From the NCBI GenBank assembly GCA_035629935.1, contig DASQLQ010000175.1, forward strand, positions 1 to 64,000: a stretch of DNA of 64,000 nucleotides. The letters are read 5' to 3'. The notes beneath the pieces are model-generated. The model had not been told where the DNA came from and made no database searches. It saw nothing but the letters and a program-made list of their open reading frames with translations. Source of the DNA: DASQLQ01 sp035629935 (GTDB lineage Bacteria > Actinomycetota > CADDZG01 > WHSQ01). Positions 51,614-60,063 of the stretch are shown here, piece after piece (the stretch's first letter is position 1; each line of letters begins with the position of its first letter). Position numbers and translations under genes: made by a program.

Positions 51614-52284
51614 TGGCGTTCAAGGTCGAGGTGCTGAACGACCATCCGAAGGAAGCCGCCGCGCGCATCGGCGCCGATTTGCCTCCCCGGGGATCCGTCG
51701 TACTGACCGGAGGCACAACCGCCGAGAAGATCTATCCGTTCCTTGCCCTCCAGCAGAGGGATTGGTCCCGGATCGAAGTCTTGTTCTCCGACGAACGTTG
51801 CGTCCCACCGGATGACCCCGCCAGCAACTTCAAGATGGCTACCGACCTGTTACTCAATCGAACCTCCCCCGGGGCCGTTCATCGGATGCGCGGAGAGGAC
51901 GAGCCCGCCGCCGCCGCGATCGCGTACCACGATGAGATCGCTTCCCTCGTGGACGCAGGCCTCGACCTGATGTTGCTCGGCATGGGCGCCGACGCGCACG
52001 TCGGTGCCAACTTTCCCGACTCCCCTGCCGTGAAGAGATCCAAAAATCTCTGCAGAGCAGTCGATCGACCAGATGGGATGAAGGGGCTAACGCTCACTCC
52101 GCGGGCGATCCTGTTCGGAGTGAAGGTCCTTCTCTTGGTAACGGGTAACGCCAAAGCCGACACCGTCCGCCGAGTCATCGAGGGCGACGAGGACCCGACA
52201 ACCTGCCCGGCGCGTCTACTAGCAGGTCATCCTGATGTGACTTTCCTTCTCGATCAAGCTGCAGCTAGTCGTCTGTCGCGCTGA
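51613..52284 (+). CDS. pgl: 6-phosphogluconolactonase
   Basis: A 223-residue hydrolase of 6-phosphogluconolactone. It has VVLTGGTTAEKIYPFL, the RCVPPDDPASNFKMATDLLL segment, and LMLLGMGADAHVGANFPDSP corresponding to the GxGxDGHxASLFP motif (here DAHVGANFP). ATG 51613 overlaps the zwf stop. Its last 31 bp overlap the convergent HNH endonuclease gene. Confidence 0.93.
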   Translation: MAFKVEVLNDHPKEAAARIGADLPPRGSVVLTGGTTAEKIYPFLALQQRDWSRIEVLFSDERCVPPDDPASNFKMATDLLLNRTSPGAVHRMRGEDEPAAAAIAYHDEIASLVDAGLDLMLLGMGADAHVGANFPDSPAVKRSKNLCRAVDRPDGMKGLTLTPRAILFGVKVLLLVTGNAKADTVRRVIEGDEDPTTCPARLLAGHPDVTFLLDQAAASRLSR

Positions 52285-53423
52285 TCCTCCGACGGGTTCG
52301 GCGGCGAACGCCCCGGCTCGAACCGCCTACCGTCCGGCCGATACCAGGAGACTTCGTTGCCTTTGAGTGCCACGTTCCAGTTGCCTTCGTGCACGAGCTT
52401 GTGATGCCAGTGGCAGACGAGAACCAGGTTGTCCAGATCGGTCGGCCCACCTTTGATCCAGTGCCTGATGTGGTGTGCGTGCAGGAACCACTTCGCTTCG
52501 CAGCCCGGAAACGTGCAACGACCGTCGCGGTAACGAAGTTGGCGTTGGAGCCAGCTAGCCACCGTGCGCGAAGCACGCCCGATCCCAACGACCTTGCCGC
52601 CCCCGTTAAGCACCACGGTCTGCAGCCGGGCATCACAACAGAGTCGAAGAGCGGTGTCGGCATGGATCACAGGCCCGTTCTCGATCTTGCACCCGCTCGT
52701 CGCTGCGACGAGTGCACCGAGCTCCGCCTGCACCACGATCGTGGCCCGGTCCGCATCCTGGTCCTCGGCGATAGCTCGGGAGCACATCGCGTAAAGGGCA
52801 TCGGCGCGTCGAGCGTCGAGCGTGCCTTCTGGTAGTGGGGTGTCGTCTTCGTCGTCCTGCACGATGTCGGGGAGTCGTCCGGCGAGACGGTCGAGCGCTT
52901 TAGCTACGACCGCTCCCTGATCTGCCGGTAGCACTCCCTGCAGGGCCAACACCTTCTGGTCGTCGGTCCACCAGTAGTGGAGGTAGCGCTCCTTGTCCCT
53001 GTCAACGGCATCCTGCTTCGATGTGGCGACCGCGACATTTGCTGTCTCGCGCACACATGCGGGAGAGACACGTCGCGCCCAGGTAATCAGCTTCCGTTCG
53101 GTGGTAGGTGTGGCGAAACGACACAGATCTAGGACCTTGTCGAGACTGAGGCTCCCGGCTCCGAACGCAGCAGCTAGACGAGGAAGGGAAGGGAGCGCAT
53201 GAGCTGCAATGATCCACCGCCGTGCGGTCCATGAAGAGATACCCAGCTCGGTGGCCAGCCAGTGAGGGAAGTCACGGGCCGCCCCGTCGTCCCAGATCCG
53301 TTCGTCGTCGCAAGCAACGATGTCTTGGAGTAGCTCACGGTGGGCCGCCATCGCCTTGGCGTAGCCGGCCTGGAGCCGGTCGACGGGGTGTATTCGGTTG
53401 TCGTGCTGAGTGGCCGACTCCAT
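52254..53423 (-). CDS. HNH endonuclease with DUF222 (13E12 repeat family)
   Basis: A 389-residue protein. Residues about 30-260 match DUF222, the 13E12 domain abundant and multi-copy in actinobacteria (LATELGISSWTARRWIIAAH; RATPTTERKL-like segment). The C-terminal HNH nuclease has CTFPGCEAKWFLHAHHIRHW and NLVLVCHWHHKLVHEGNW, with a Cys-x4-Cys/His zinc framework and the catalytic His. The target DNA is unknown. A LexA-type SOS box lies 47 bp before the start, so it is probably induced by DNA damage. It ends inside pgl. Confidence 0.92.
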   Translation of the reverse strand: MESATQHDNRIHPVDRLQAGYAKAMAAHRELLQDIVACDDERIWDDGAARDFPHWLATELGISSWTARRWIIAAHALPSLPRLAAAFGAGSLSLDKVLDLCRFATPTTERKLITWARRVSPACVRETANVAVATSKQDAVDRDKERYLHYWWTDDQKVLALQGVLPADQGAVVAKALDRLAGRLPDIVQDDEDDTPLPEGTLDARRADALYAMCSRAIAEDQDADRATIVVQAELGALVAATSGCKIENGPVIHADTALRLCCDARLQTVVLNGGGKVVGIGRASRTVASWLQRQLRYRDGRCTFPGCEAKWFLHAHHIRHWIKGGPTDLDNLVLVCHWHHKLVHEGNWNVALKGNEVSWYRPDGRRFEPGRSPPNPSEDQRDRRLAAA

Positions 53424-53469
53424 AGAGCACCTCTAAGCCGGACCGGTGAAGCGCGGAGTGACCAGAGTA

Positions 53470-53485
53470 TCGAACGTATGTTCGC
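53470..53485. promoter_or_regulatory. LexA (SOS) box upstream of the HNH gene
   Basis: TCGAAC-GTAT-GTTCGC matches the mycobacterial/actinobacterial SOS box TCGAAC-N4-GTTCGA in 11 of 12 fixed positions. It is placed 47 bp upstream of the HNH start codon, a usual distance for LexA repression. Regulation is inferred from the match. Confidence 0.75.
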
Positions 53486-53550
53486 TTGTCAAGCTATTTC
53501 TGGCCCCCACACTGGGATAGAGGCAGCACCGCCCGAACACATCTAGTTCC

Positions 53551-53648
53551 CGCCGAACGTCTCGACCCGAGTGGCACCTAGCCCGAACGCCGAACGTCTC
53601 GACCCGAGTGGCACCTAGCCCGAACGCCGAACGTCTCGACGTTGGGCG
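53551..53648. repeat. 37-bp tandem repeats with hairpin repeat copy 5
   Basis: Two consecutive 37-bp units, starting at 53551 and 53588, are identical; a third starts at 53625 and diverges after the first 16 bases. Each begins with the hairpin-family left arm and loop CGCCGAACG-TCTCGA. Only the third has the matching right arm, CGTTGGGCG (53640-53648), with one mismatch. The arrangement looks like local duplication of the left part of a hairpin repeat. There is no spacer variation as in CRISPR. Confidence 0.85.
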
Positions 53649-53819
53649 AAAGAACAAACTGTGGATGAGCTTTTACGGCCGGGAAACCGACGCGAAACAA
53701 ACCCGAAACACCTCCCCCTGAATCTGTGCCCGTAAAGAAAGTCCACTTCCCCCGGTGACGGGGTCGACTGCGACGAAGGCGACGCAGCAGACGCCTGATC
53801 CAGCGGCCCAAAGAGAGGG

Positions 53820-55157
53820 GTGATCCACCTGGACACAGGCGATACCGCTTGGGTTCTCGCGTCGACGGCCTTGGTGCTCTTCATGACACCGGGTCTTGCT
53901 CTGTTCTACGGCGGGATGGTCAGGGCGAAGAACGTGCTCGGAACACTGATGCACAGCATCTTCGCGATGGGACTGATCTCGATCCTGTGGGTTCTGATCG
54001 GATACACGCTTGCGTTCGGCCCGGATGTAGGGGGGCTCATCGGTGGCCTCGACTACCTCGGGTTCTCAGGCGTGGGTGGCGGAGTTCATCCCGATGGACT
54101 CGGCGCGACGATCCCCCACAGTCTGTTTGCGACCTACCAGATGATGTTCGCTGTCATCACTCCCGCGCTGATCACCGGCGCGTTCGCCGAACGCATCAAG
54201 TTCTCGGGCTATGTCGCGTTCATGTCGCTGTGGCTCATCTTCGTGTACTCGCCGGTGGCCCACTGGGTGTGGCATCCGGAGGGTTGGCTCTTTAAGCTCG
54301 GTGCGCTCGACTTCGCCGGCGGGACGGTCGTTCACATCAACGCCGGCATCGCAGCTATGGCCGTGATCCTTGTAGTTGGTAAACGCAAGGGCTTCGGCAA
54401 GGAAGCGTTCGTGCCTCACAACCTGACGATGACGATCCTCGGTACCGGGATCCTGTGGTTCGGATGGTTCGGCTTCAACTCCGGTAGTGCTCTGGGCGCA
54501 GGCGAGCTGGCCGCTTCGGCGTTCCTCGCCACGAACCTCGGCGCAGCAGCCGGAGCTTGCGGCTGGGCGTTGAGGGAATCACGCAAGGACCGCAAAGCGA
54601 CAACGCTGGGAGTTGCATCCGGAGCCGTTGCAGGTCTCGTCGCGATCACGCCGGCTGCCGGATTCGTCGGACCGATGGGCGCCATCGCCATCGGACTAGC
54701 GGCGGGCGTCGTTTGCTCGTGGGCAGTCGGTCTCAAGTTCCGCTTCGGCTACGACGACTCGCTCGATGTCGTCGGCGTCCACATGGTGGGCGGCGTCATC
54801 GGTGCACTCCTGACCGGAATCTTCTCGACGGCCGCGGTCAACGAATTCGGGGTCGACGGACTGATCGCCGGTGGTGGACTTGCGCTTCTGGGCAAGCAGG
54901 CGATCGCCGTTTCCGTCACGCTCGTATTCGCTTTCATCGTCACCTTCATCCTCGCCAAGATCGTTCAAGCGACGATCGGACTGCGTGTGACCGAAGAGGA
55001 CGAGATCACCGGCCTCGACCTAGCACAACACTCGGAGGTCGGGTACTCACTCAGTGAGCAGGGGGGTGGGCTCATCTCACACGCAGCCCAAGCCCCCGCG
55101 CCGGCTCACGCTCACGCACCGAACCATGTGACGGTGCCGAGAGGCGGTGAGGCTTGA
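53820..55157 (+). CDS. amt: ammonium transporter Amt
   Basis: A 445-residue Amt/MEP channel with 11 predicted helices. It has the N-terminal ALFYGGMVRAKNVLGTL, the aromatic gate region FAERIKFSGYVAFMSLW, the twin pore His in GGTVVHINAG and VVGVHMVGG, and FGYDDSLDVVGVHMVGG. The C-terminal tail is His/Ala-rich and longer than usual. It starts GTG 53820. The stop overlaps glnK (TGATG), and the PII protein blocks Amt when nitrogen is ample, so the coupling is functional. Confidence 0.95.
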   Translation: MIHLDTGDTAWVLASTALVLFMTPGLALFYGGMVRAKNVLGTLMHSIFAMGLISILWVLIGYTLAFGPDVGGLIGGLDYLGFSGVGGGVHPDGLGATIPHSLFATYQMMFAVITPALITGAFAERIKFSGYVAFMSLWLIFVYSPVAHWVWHPEGWLFKLGALDFAGGTVVHINAGIAAMAVILVVGKRKGFGKEAFVPHNLTMTILGTGILWFGWFGFNSGSALGAGELAASAFLATNLGAAAGACGWALRESRKDRKATTLGVASGAVAGLVAITPAAGFVGPMGAIAIGLAAGVVCSWAVGLKFRFGYDDSLDVVGVHMVGGVIGALLTGIFSTAAVNEFGVDGLIAGGGLALLGKQAIAVSVTLVFAFIVTFILAKIVQATIGLRVTEEDEITGLDLAQHSEVGYSLSEQGGGLISHAAQAPAPAHAHAPNHVTVPRGGEA

Positions 55158-55495
55158 TGAAACTCGTCATCGCAGTCATCAAGCCGTTCAAGCTCGACGA
55201 AGTGAAGGAAGCGCTGGAAGGGATCGGCATCCAAGGCATGACGGTCTCTGATGCCCGGGGTTTCGGACGCCAGCGTGGACACACCGAGGTCTATCGTGGC
55301 GCCGAGTACCAGGTGGACTTCGTTCCCAAGACTCGCATCGAGATCGCTGCGGACGACGACCAGGTCGACGAAGTGGTCAAGGCGATCGTTGCCAATGCCC
55401 GAACCGACTCGATCGGCGATGGCAAGGTGTGGGTCGTTCCAGTCGAAGACATCGTGCGGATCCGAACGGGAGAGAAGGGCACTGACGCTCTCTAG
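55157..55495 (+). CDS. glnK: PII nitrogen regulatory protein GlnK
   Basis: A 112-residue PII protein. Starting at ATG 55157 puts the uridylylation/adenylylation Tyr exactly at residue 51 (YRGAEYQVDFVPK, T loop), which supports this start over TTG 55154. The B loop TDSIGDGKVWV binds ATP. It senses 2-oxoglutarate and ATP/ADP and controls Amt. It overlaps amt by one base and glnD by 14 bp. Confidence 0.95.
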   Translation: MKLVIAVIKPFKLDEVKEALEGIGIQGMTVSDARGFGRQRGHTEVYRGAEYQVDFVPKTRIEIAADDDQVDEVVKAIVANARTDSIGDGKVWVVPVEDIVRIRTGEKGTDAL

Positions 55496-57917
55496 CCTCA
55501 AAGCGGCGCGCCCCGTCCGTCTAACGGATGGGGCGCAGGTTGCCCGACAGCGCGCTATCGACACCGATGGCGCGCTGTCGGCGCTTCTGCAAGAGACCCT
55601 CGGCGACCAAGCCGAGATCTCGATGGTCGCCGTCGGCGGCTACGGTCGCGGGGAACTGTCCCCCCACTCGGACATCGATCTGCTCTTCCTGCTATCACCG
55701 CGTACGGAGGTCACGAAGGCAACGCTCAGAGGTCTGCTCTACCCCCTCTGGGACGCGGGGTGGCAGGTTGGCCATGCCGCCCGCACACCGAAGGAAGCGA
55801 TCGAGCACACCGCGGAGGACCTCGATGCTGCCACGGCACTGCTGACAGCACGCATGATCGCCGGCTCGTCCGAGCTGTACGACGAGTTCGTCGACCGGCG
55901 CGAACGATGGATAAAGAAGGATCGGCGCTCGCTAGCGCGGCGGATCGTCGACGCGACAACCGAACGACACAAACGAGTAGAGCGGGCCGGGTGGGTTCTG
56001 GCACCGAACCTGAGGGAAGACCTCGGCGGTCTGCGCGACCTCCACAGGCTGCGATGGCTGGCCGAGATCGGTGAGCAGCCAGCCCACTTCCCTCAAGAAC
56101 TGTTGGGGGGCGGCGAAACGCTTCTGGCGGTTCGCGAGGCCCTCCATGCGCAGCTGAAACGCAAGAGCGACTCCCTGCGGCTCGATCTGCAACCATCCGT
56201 CGCCGAGACCCTTGGGATCACGGATGTGGATGAGCTGATGTTCCAGGTCCATTCGGCGGCGCGCACGATCGAGCAGGAAGGCAACGCACTTGCGGCCACA
56301 CTCGTCGGTCGCGTGTTGGGCGGTCCCAAGCGATCCGGCTGGGTGAAGCGGATCGGGCATCGCATCAGCGTGGACGAAGGAGCCCTCACGCTCGACGAGT
56401 CCTTGGATGTGCAGATCTCGGACGGGCTTCGTCTCCTGGCGGCTCATGCGCAGGGCGGACGGCCGATCCATCCGAGAACGTTCGTGCGCCTTGCAGATGT
56501 ATTCAAGGACAAGGAACCACGCGCGTGGGACGAAGAAACCCGCACCGCGTTCTTCGAGCTGCTGGCCGGCGGCCACTGCGTGTCCGCTCTCGAGTCTCTG
56601 GACCACGTGGATGGCTGGTCCGCACTATTGCCCGAATGGAAGCGGATCAGGGCTCTTGCACAGCACGATCCCTATCACCGGTACACGGTCGATGGACACC
56701 TGTTCGTGGTCGTCTCCGAGATACAACGCGCCATCGAGAACGACCCGATCGCACAAGCTGCAGCCGCCGAAGCTGGTGACCTCGACACACTTCGACTGGC
56801 GGCTCTGCTGCACGACATAGGTAAAGGATCCGGCCGCGACCATTCGATAGTCGGCGAGGAACTAGCGCGTACGATCTGCGAGCGCAGCGGGCTGCAACGT
56901 GACGAGATCGAAGAGGTCGCGGCCCTCGTCAGATGGCACCTGTTGTTGATCGACACGGCAACGCGTCGCGATCTCGACGACGGTGCAGTGATAGCCAGCG
57001 TGGCCGACACGGTCGGCGACGGACGAAGCCTTCGTTTGCTGTACATCCTGTCGGTGGCCGACGGGCGAGGTACCGGTCCCGAAGGATGGAGCGACTGGAA
57101 AGCGGCACTAACAGCCGAGCTCTACCGGAAGGCTCTCGTCGCGCTCGAGACCGGCGAGGTGCCCAGCCGCAGTGATGTCACCGCGCGAGCGCGAGAGGTC
57201 GAGGCATACGAGCCGGGCCTCGCCGGCCGTGCCGAGGACGTCCTCGCAACCCTCCCTCCGTCCTATCTGGAAGCAACATCGGTGCCGGACATGGTCGACG
57301 ACGTACGCATCCTTCTTCACCCACCGGAGAAGGGCGAAGTCCGTCACCGCGTTTACGAAGGCCTAGAGCGCGGCGAAGCAGCGATCACCGTTTGCGTGCC
57401 GGACCGTCCGGGGACCCTGGCGCGAACGGCCGGCGTGTTCGCGCTACACCGAATCTCGGTGTTGCAAGCACAAGCCTTTTCGACGACGGCAGGTCTTGCC
57501 CTCGAGCGATTCATCGTGAAGGTCCCCGAAGGTTCTACCTGGGCCGCCTTCGAAGCGGACCTCGAAGCGGTTTACTCGGGGCGACTAGCCCTCGAGGCAC
57601 GCTTGGAGAAGAAGATCCGTGAGTACCGGCCTACCAAGCCCTTCGAGCCGGAGGTCCGGGTCCTCCCCGAGGCTTCGGCGCATTCGACGGTGATCGAGGT
57701 CCGGGCCCCCGACGCGCTCGGCCTCCTCTTCGCGGTAACGGCCGCGCTGACCGACCTGGATCTCGACATCCATGTGGCGAAGATCGACACGCTCGGTCGC
57801 CGGGTCGTGGACGTCTTCTATGTCCGCAACTCATGGGGCGAGAAGCTGACCGAAGCCCAATCGGACGAGGTGCGCAGGTCCATCCACCACAGGGTCGGCA
57901 GGCTCTTCGGCGAATAA
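55482..57917 (+). CDS. glnD: PII (uridylyl/adenylyl)transferase GlnD, probable CTG start
   Basis: An 811-residue bifunctional enzyme that modifies and demodifies PII. The nucleotidyltransferase site is VAVGGYGRGELSPHSDIDLL (Asp64, Asp66 with this start), the HD hydrolase is LLHDIGKGSGRDHS (His444-Asp445), and two ACT domains follow (near 630-700 and 730-811). The first in-frame ATG would cut off part of the transferase fold, and no GTG/TTG lies between it and glnK. CTG 55482, inside the end of glnK, gives a normal N-terminus. A strong hairpin covers codons 9-19. Confidence 0.9.
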   Translation: MTLSSLKAARPVRLTDGAQVARQRAIDTDGALSALLQETLGDQAEISMVAVGGYGRGELSPHSDIDLLFLLSPRTEVTKATLRGLLYPLWDAGWQVGHAARTPKEAIEHTAEDLDAATALLTARMIAGSSELYDEFVDRRERWIKKDRRSLARRIVDATTERHKRVERAGWVLAPNLREDLGGLRDLHRLRWLAEIGEQPAHFPQELLGGGETLLAVREALHAQLKRKSDSLRLDLQPSVAETLGITDVDELMFQVHSAARTIEQEGNALAATLVGRVLGGPKRSGWVKRIGHRISVDEGALTLDESLDVQISDGLRLLAAHAQGGRPIHPRTFVRLADVFKDKEPRAWDEETRTAFFELLAGGHCVSALESLDHVDGWSALLPEWKRIRALAQHDPYHRYTVDGHLFVVVSEIQRAIENDPIAQAAAAEAGDLDTLRLAALLHDIGKGSGRDHSIVGEELARTICERSGLQRDEIEEVAALVRWHLLLIDTATRRDLDDGAVIASVADTVGDGRSLRLLYILSVADGRGTGPEGWSDWKAALTAELYRKALVALETGEVPSRSDVTARAREVEAYEPGLAGRAEDVLATLPPSYLEATSVPDMVDDVRILLHPPEKGEVRHRVYEGLERGEAAITVCVPDRPGTLARTAGVFALHRISVLQAQAFSTTAGLALERFIVKVPEGSTWAAFEADLEAVYSGRLALEARLEKKIREYRPTKPFEPEVRVLPEASAHSTVIEVRAPDALGLLFAVTAALTDLDLDIHVAKIDTLGRRVVDVFYVRNSWGEKLTEAQSDEVRRSIHHRVGRLFGE
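55508..55536 (+). other. 13-bp stem-loop in the first codons of glnD
   Basis: GCGCCCCGTCCGT (55508-55520), loop CTA and ACGGATGGGGCGC (55524-55536) pair over 13 bases with one G-T wobble. It starts 13 bases after the glnK stop and lies within glnD. No T run follows, so an intrinsic terminator is unlikely; control of glnD expression relative to amt-glnK is possible. Confidence 0.7.
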
Positions 57918-57945
57918 CCCCCCGGGCATCGGGTACAAGCAACCC

Positions 57946-59421
57946 ATGCCTACGGAAACAGCCCGTCTTGTCGGGGAGCGCTACCGCCTGCTCGAGCCTT
58001 TGGGCCGGGGGGGCATGGGCCTCGTTTGGCGGGCCGACGACACACTCCTGAACCGACCCGTAGCGGTCAAAGAGGTCGAGATCCCAACAGGCCTTCCCGA
58101 CCAAGAGAAGGAAGCCCTCCAGGCGCGGGTCTTGCGTGAGGCGCGCGCAGCGGCGCGTCTCAACCATCCGAACGTCGTAACGGTTTTCGATGTGGTCGAG
58201 GACGAAGGACGCACCTTCATCGTCATGGAACTGATCGAGGCCCCCACCCTTGCCGAGATGGTCGAGCACCAGGGTTCCCTCTCGCCGGCACGAGCCCGTG
58301 AGGTCGCCCTCGAGGTCCTTAGCGCGATCGAGGCGGCCCATGCGGAAGGGATCGTCCATCGCGACGTCAAACCCGGAAACGTGATGATCCCGCCGGCCGG
58401 TCGGGTGAAGCTCGGGGACTTCGGCATCGCGTCGGTCAAAGGTGATCCCAAGCTCACGTCAACGGGACTGATCCTTGGCTCACCCTCGTACATGGCGCCC
58501 GAACAAGCGACGAGCGCGACGAGTGGGCCCGAGGCCGATCTATGGGCACTCGGAGCGTTGCTGTACTTCGCCGTCGAAGGGGAACCGCCGTTCGACAAGG
58601 GCCAGGCATTGCCGACGCTCGCGGCTGTGGTCGGTGAAGAACCGAAGCCGCTCGGTGACGGGCCTCTCCGAACCGTCGTCGAGGCTCTGATGAGGAAGGA
58701 GCCGGCAGCTCGACCCAGCATCGCCGAAGTGCGCAGCATGCTGTTGATCCCGTCCGGCGCCCCCACCGTCGGCCCGACTAAGCCGATGATCCAACCGGAC
58801 CCGCAGCAGACACACACTGCCGCCCGATCCAAGAGGCCATGGGCGGTCGTCGGCGCCCTGGGTGCGCTGCTACTCGCAGCCGCCCTCCTCATGATCACCC
58901 TCGACCGGAACGAAGCACCCCCGACAGAACCGCGAGCAGGGCAGAACGGGGAGCCGGAGAAGGCGGTTATCCCCCCATCGTGGGTCACCTATAAGCAGGA
59001 GGCGATCGGCTTCACGATCGCCCACCCCGGGGGATGGCAGGTAGAGGAGAACTCCATCGATGATTCGAGTATCGACTTCCTGGATCCCGATTCCAGCACC
59101 TATCTGAGGCTGGACTGGACCGACACCCCGGGGGACTCCCCTGCGGGGGCCTGGCGCTCCCTCGAGCAGTCCTTCGAGGCCGCACACAGTGGGTACAGCC
59201 GGATCGGCATCACCCCCACCACCTTCAAGGGGATGGATGCGGCCACATGGGAGTTCACCTACGTGGACGGCGGGGTCACCCTCCATGCGATCGACCTCGG
59301 CTTCGTCACGAGCGATGGCTCCTATGGGTTCGCCCTGAACTTCCAGACCCTCGAGGAGGACTGGGCGGCTTCCCAGCCGATATTCGAGCAGCTCAAGGCC
59401 AGCTTCCAGGCGCCCGGCTAG
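57946..59421 (+). CDS. membrane Ser/Thr protein kinase (PknB-like)
   Basis: A 491-residue receptor-type kinase. The Gly loop is GRGGMGLVWRA, Lys42 in VAVKEVE, catalytic loop HRDVKPGNVM (Asp140), DFG (158-160) and GSPSYMAPEQ. One transmembrane helix (299-319) leads to an outer domain (345-491). The outer domain starts with YKQEAIGFTIAHPGGWQ and resembles PsbP/DUF1795-type folds rather than PASTA repeats. Ligand and targets are unknown. It lies 28 bp after glnD. Confidence 0.92.
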   Translation: MPTETARLVGERYRLLEPLGRGGMGLVWRADDTLLNRPVAVKEVEIPTGLPDQEKEALQARVLREARAAARLNHPNVVTVFDVVEDEGRTFIVMELIEAPTLAEMVEHQGSLSPARAREVALEVLSAIEAAHAEGIVHRDVKPGNVMIPPAGRVKLGDFGIASVKGDPKLTSTGLILGSPSYMAPEQATSATSGPEADLWALGALLYFAVEGEPPFDKGQALPTLAAVVGEEPKPLGDGPLRTVVEALMRKEPAARPSIAEVRSMLLIPSGAPTVGPTKPMIQPDPQQTHTAARSKRPWAVVGALGALLLAAALLMITLDRNEAPPTEPRAGQNGEPEKAVIPPSWVTYKQEAIGFTIAHPGGWQVEENSIDDSSIDFLDPDSSTYLRLDWTDTPGDSPAGAWRSLEQSFEAAHSGYSRIGITPTTFKGMDAATWEFTYVDGGVTLHAIDLGFVTSDGSYGFALNFQTLEEDWAASQPIFEQLKASFQAPG

Positions 59422-59486
59422 GAGTCTAGAAATCACCCCTAACCGCTCAAGGCGGCTACCCGGAGTGCCGAATTAGTACTCAGTAA

Positions 59487-59573
59487 CACCCAACGAACAG
59501 GCAAACCTGCGGCAACGCAGGGGCGCAAAGCCAGGGGCCCCCCAGGGGTCGCCCAGCTACCGAACTGGGAGGA
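59487..59573 (+). ncRNA. cyclic di-GMP-I (GEMM-I) riboswitch
   Basis: The conserved core GGCAAACC is followed by the stem-loop CCTGCG-GCAA-CGCAGG with a canonical GNRA tetraloop (59512-59515), then GCGCAAAGCC (59523-59532) and a second arm with the AGGGG receptor side. A last hairpin CCCAG-CTACCGAA-CTGGG (59552-59569) follows. These match the GEMM-I pattern in order and spacing. The ribosome site GGGAGGA (59567-59573) overlaps the last arm, so ligand binding should control translation of the CAP-domain gene. Confidence 0.88.
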
Positions 59574-59580
59574 ACGTGCC

Positions 59581-60063
59581 GTGAGCGCTACCAAGCGTTA
59601 TGTCGCCGGGGCGGTGGCATCGATCTTGATCTTCTCTCTCTTTCCCGCCATCACTGCGTCGGCGGCCTGCTACTCACCCACGCGCAAAGAACGCCAGTTC
59701 GTGCGCAAGATGAATCAAGAGCGCAGAGAAGCCGGTAAGTCTCCCCTCAAACTCGACCTCGAAGTCTCGAAGGTGTCGAAGACCCACACCCGCGCCATGG
59801 CCAAGAACGCCAGCCTGTATCACACGGCCTCTGACGTTCTCAGTCGTCGCGTCACCAACTGGATACTTCTGGGTGAGAACGTCGGCGTCGGCGGCAGCGT
59901 CGGATCGCTGCACCAGGCCTTCATGGATTCCCCCGCGCACCGCGCGAACATCATGCTCACCTCGTTCAAGTACGTCGGAGTCGGCACCGTTCAAGCCGGC
60001 GATCGCCTGTGGGTAACCGTCACATTCGAGGCAAAATCGAATCCAGGCTCCCCGCTCTGCTGA
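59581..60063 (+). CDS. exported CAP/SCP-domain protein (YkwD-like), riboswitch-controlled
   Basis: A 160-residue exported protein: signal peptide (1-28) and one CAP domain (38-158). Features include VRKMNQERREAGKSPLKLD, the His in VSKVSKTHTRAMAKNASLYH, GENVGVGGSVGSLHQAFMDSPAHRANIM and VTVTFEAKS. Bacterial CAP proteins are often linked to cell wall or biofilm. GTG 59581 lies eight bases after the ribosome site of the c-di-GMP riboswitch, so expression should follow c-di-GMP level. A paralogue follows. Confidence 0.92.
   Translation: MSATKRYVAGAVASILIFSLFPAITASAACYSPTRKERQFVRKMNQERREAGKSPLKLDLEVSKVSKTHTRAMAKNASLYHTASDVLSRRVTNWILLGENVGVGGSVGSLHQAFMDSPAHRANIMLTSFKYVGVGTVQAGDRLWVTVTFEAKSNPGSPLC

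Larger units (their letters stand above)
53424..53819. other. 396-bp gene-free region between the HNH gene and amt
   Basis: It holds, in order, a LexA-type box (53470-53485), a stretch without clear signals, tandem 37-bp repeats ending in a hairpin repeat (53551-53648), and about 170 bp leading to amt. Frames here encode only repeated Arg/Ser-rich sequence, without start signals or any known family. Promoters for both divergent genes must be here; I cannot place the amt promoter. Confidence 0.7.

Noticed and set aside
53551..53648. Tandem repeats as a CRISPR array
   Set aside because: The units are contiguous and identical across their whole length, without unique spacers, and no cas genes are present.
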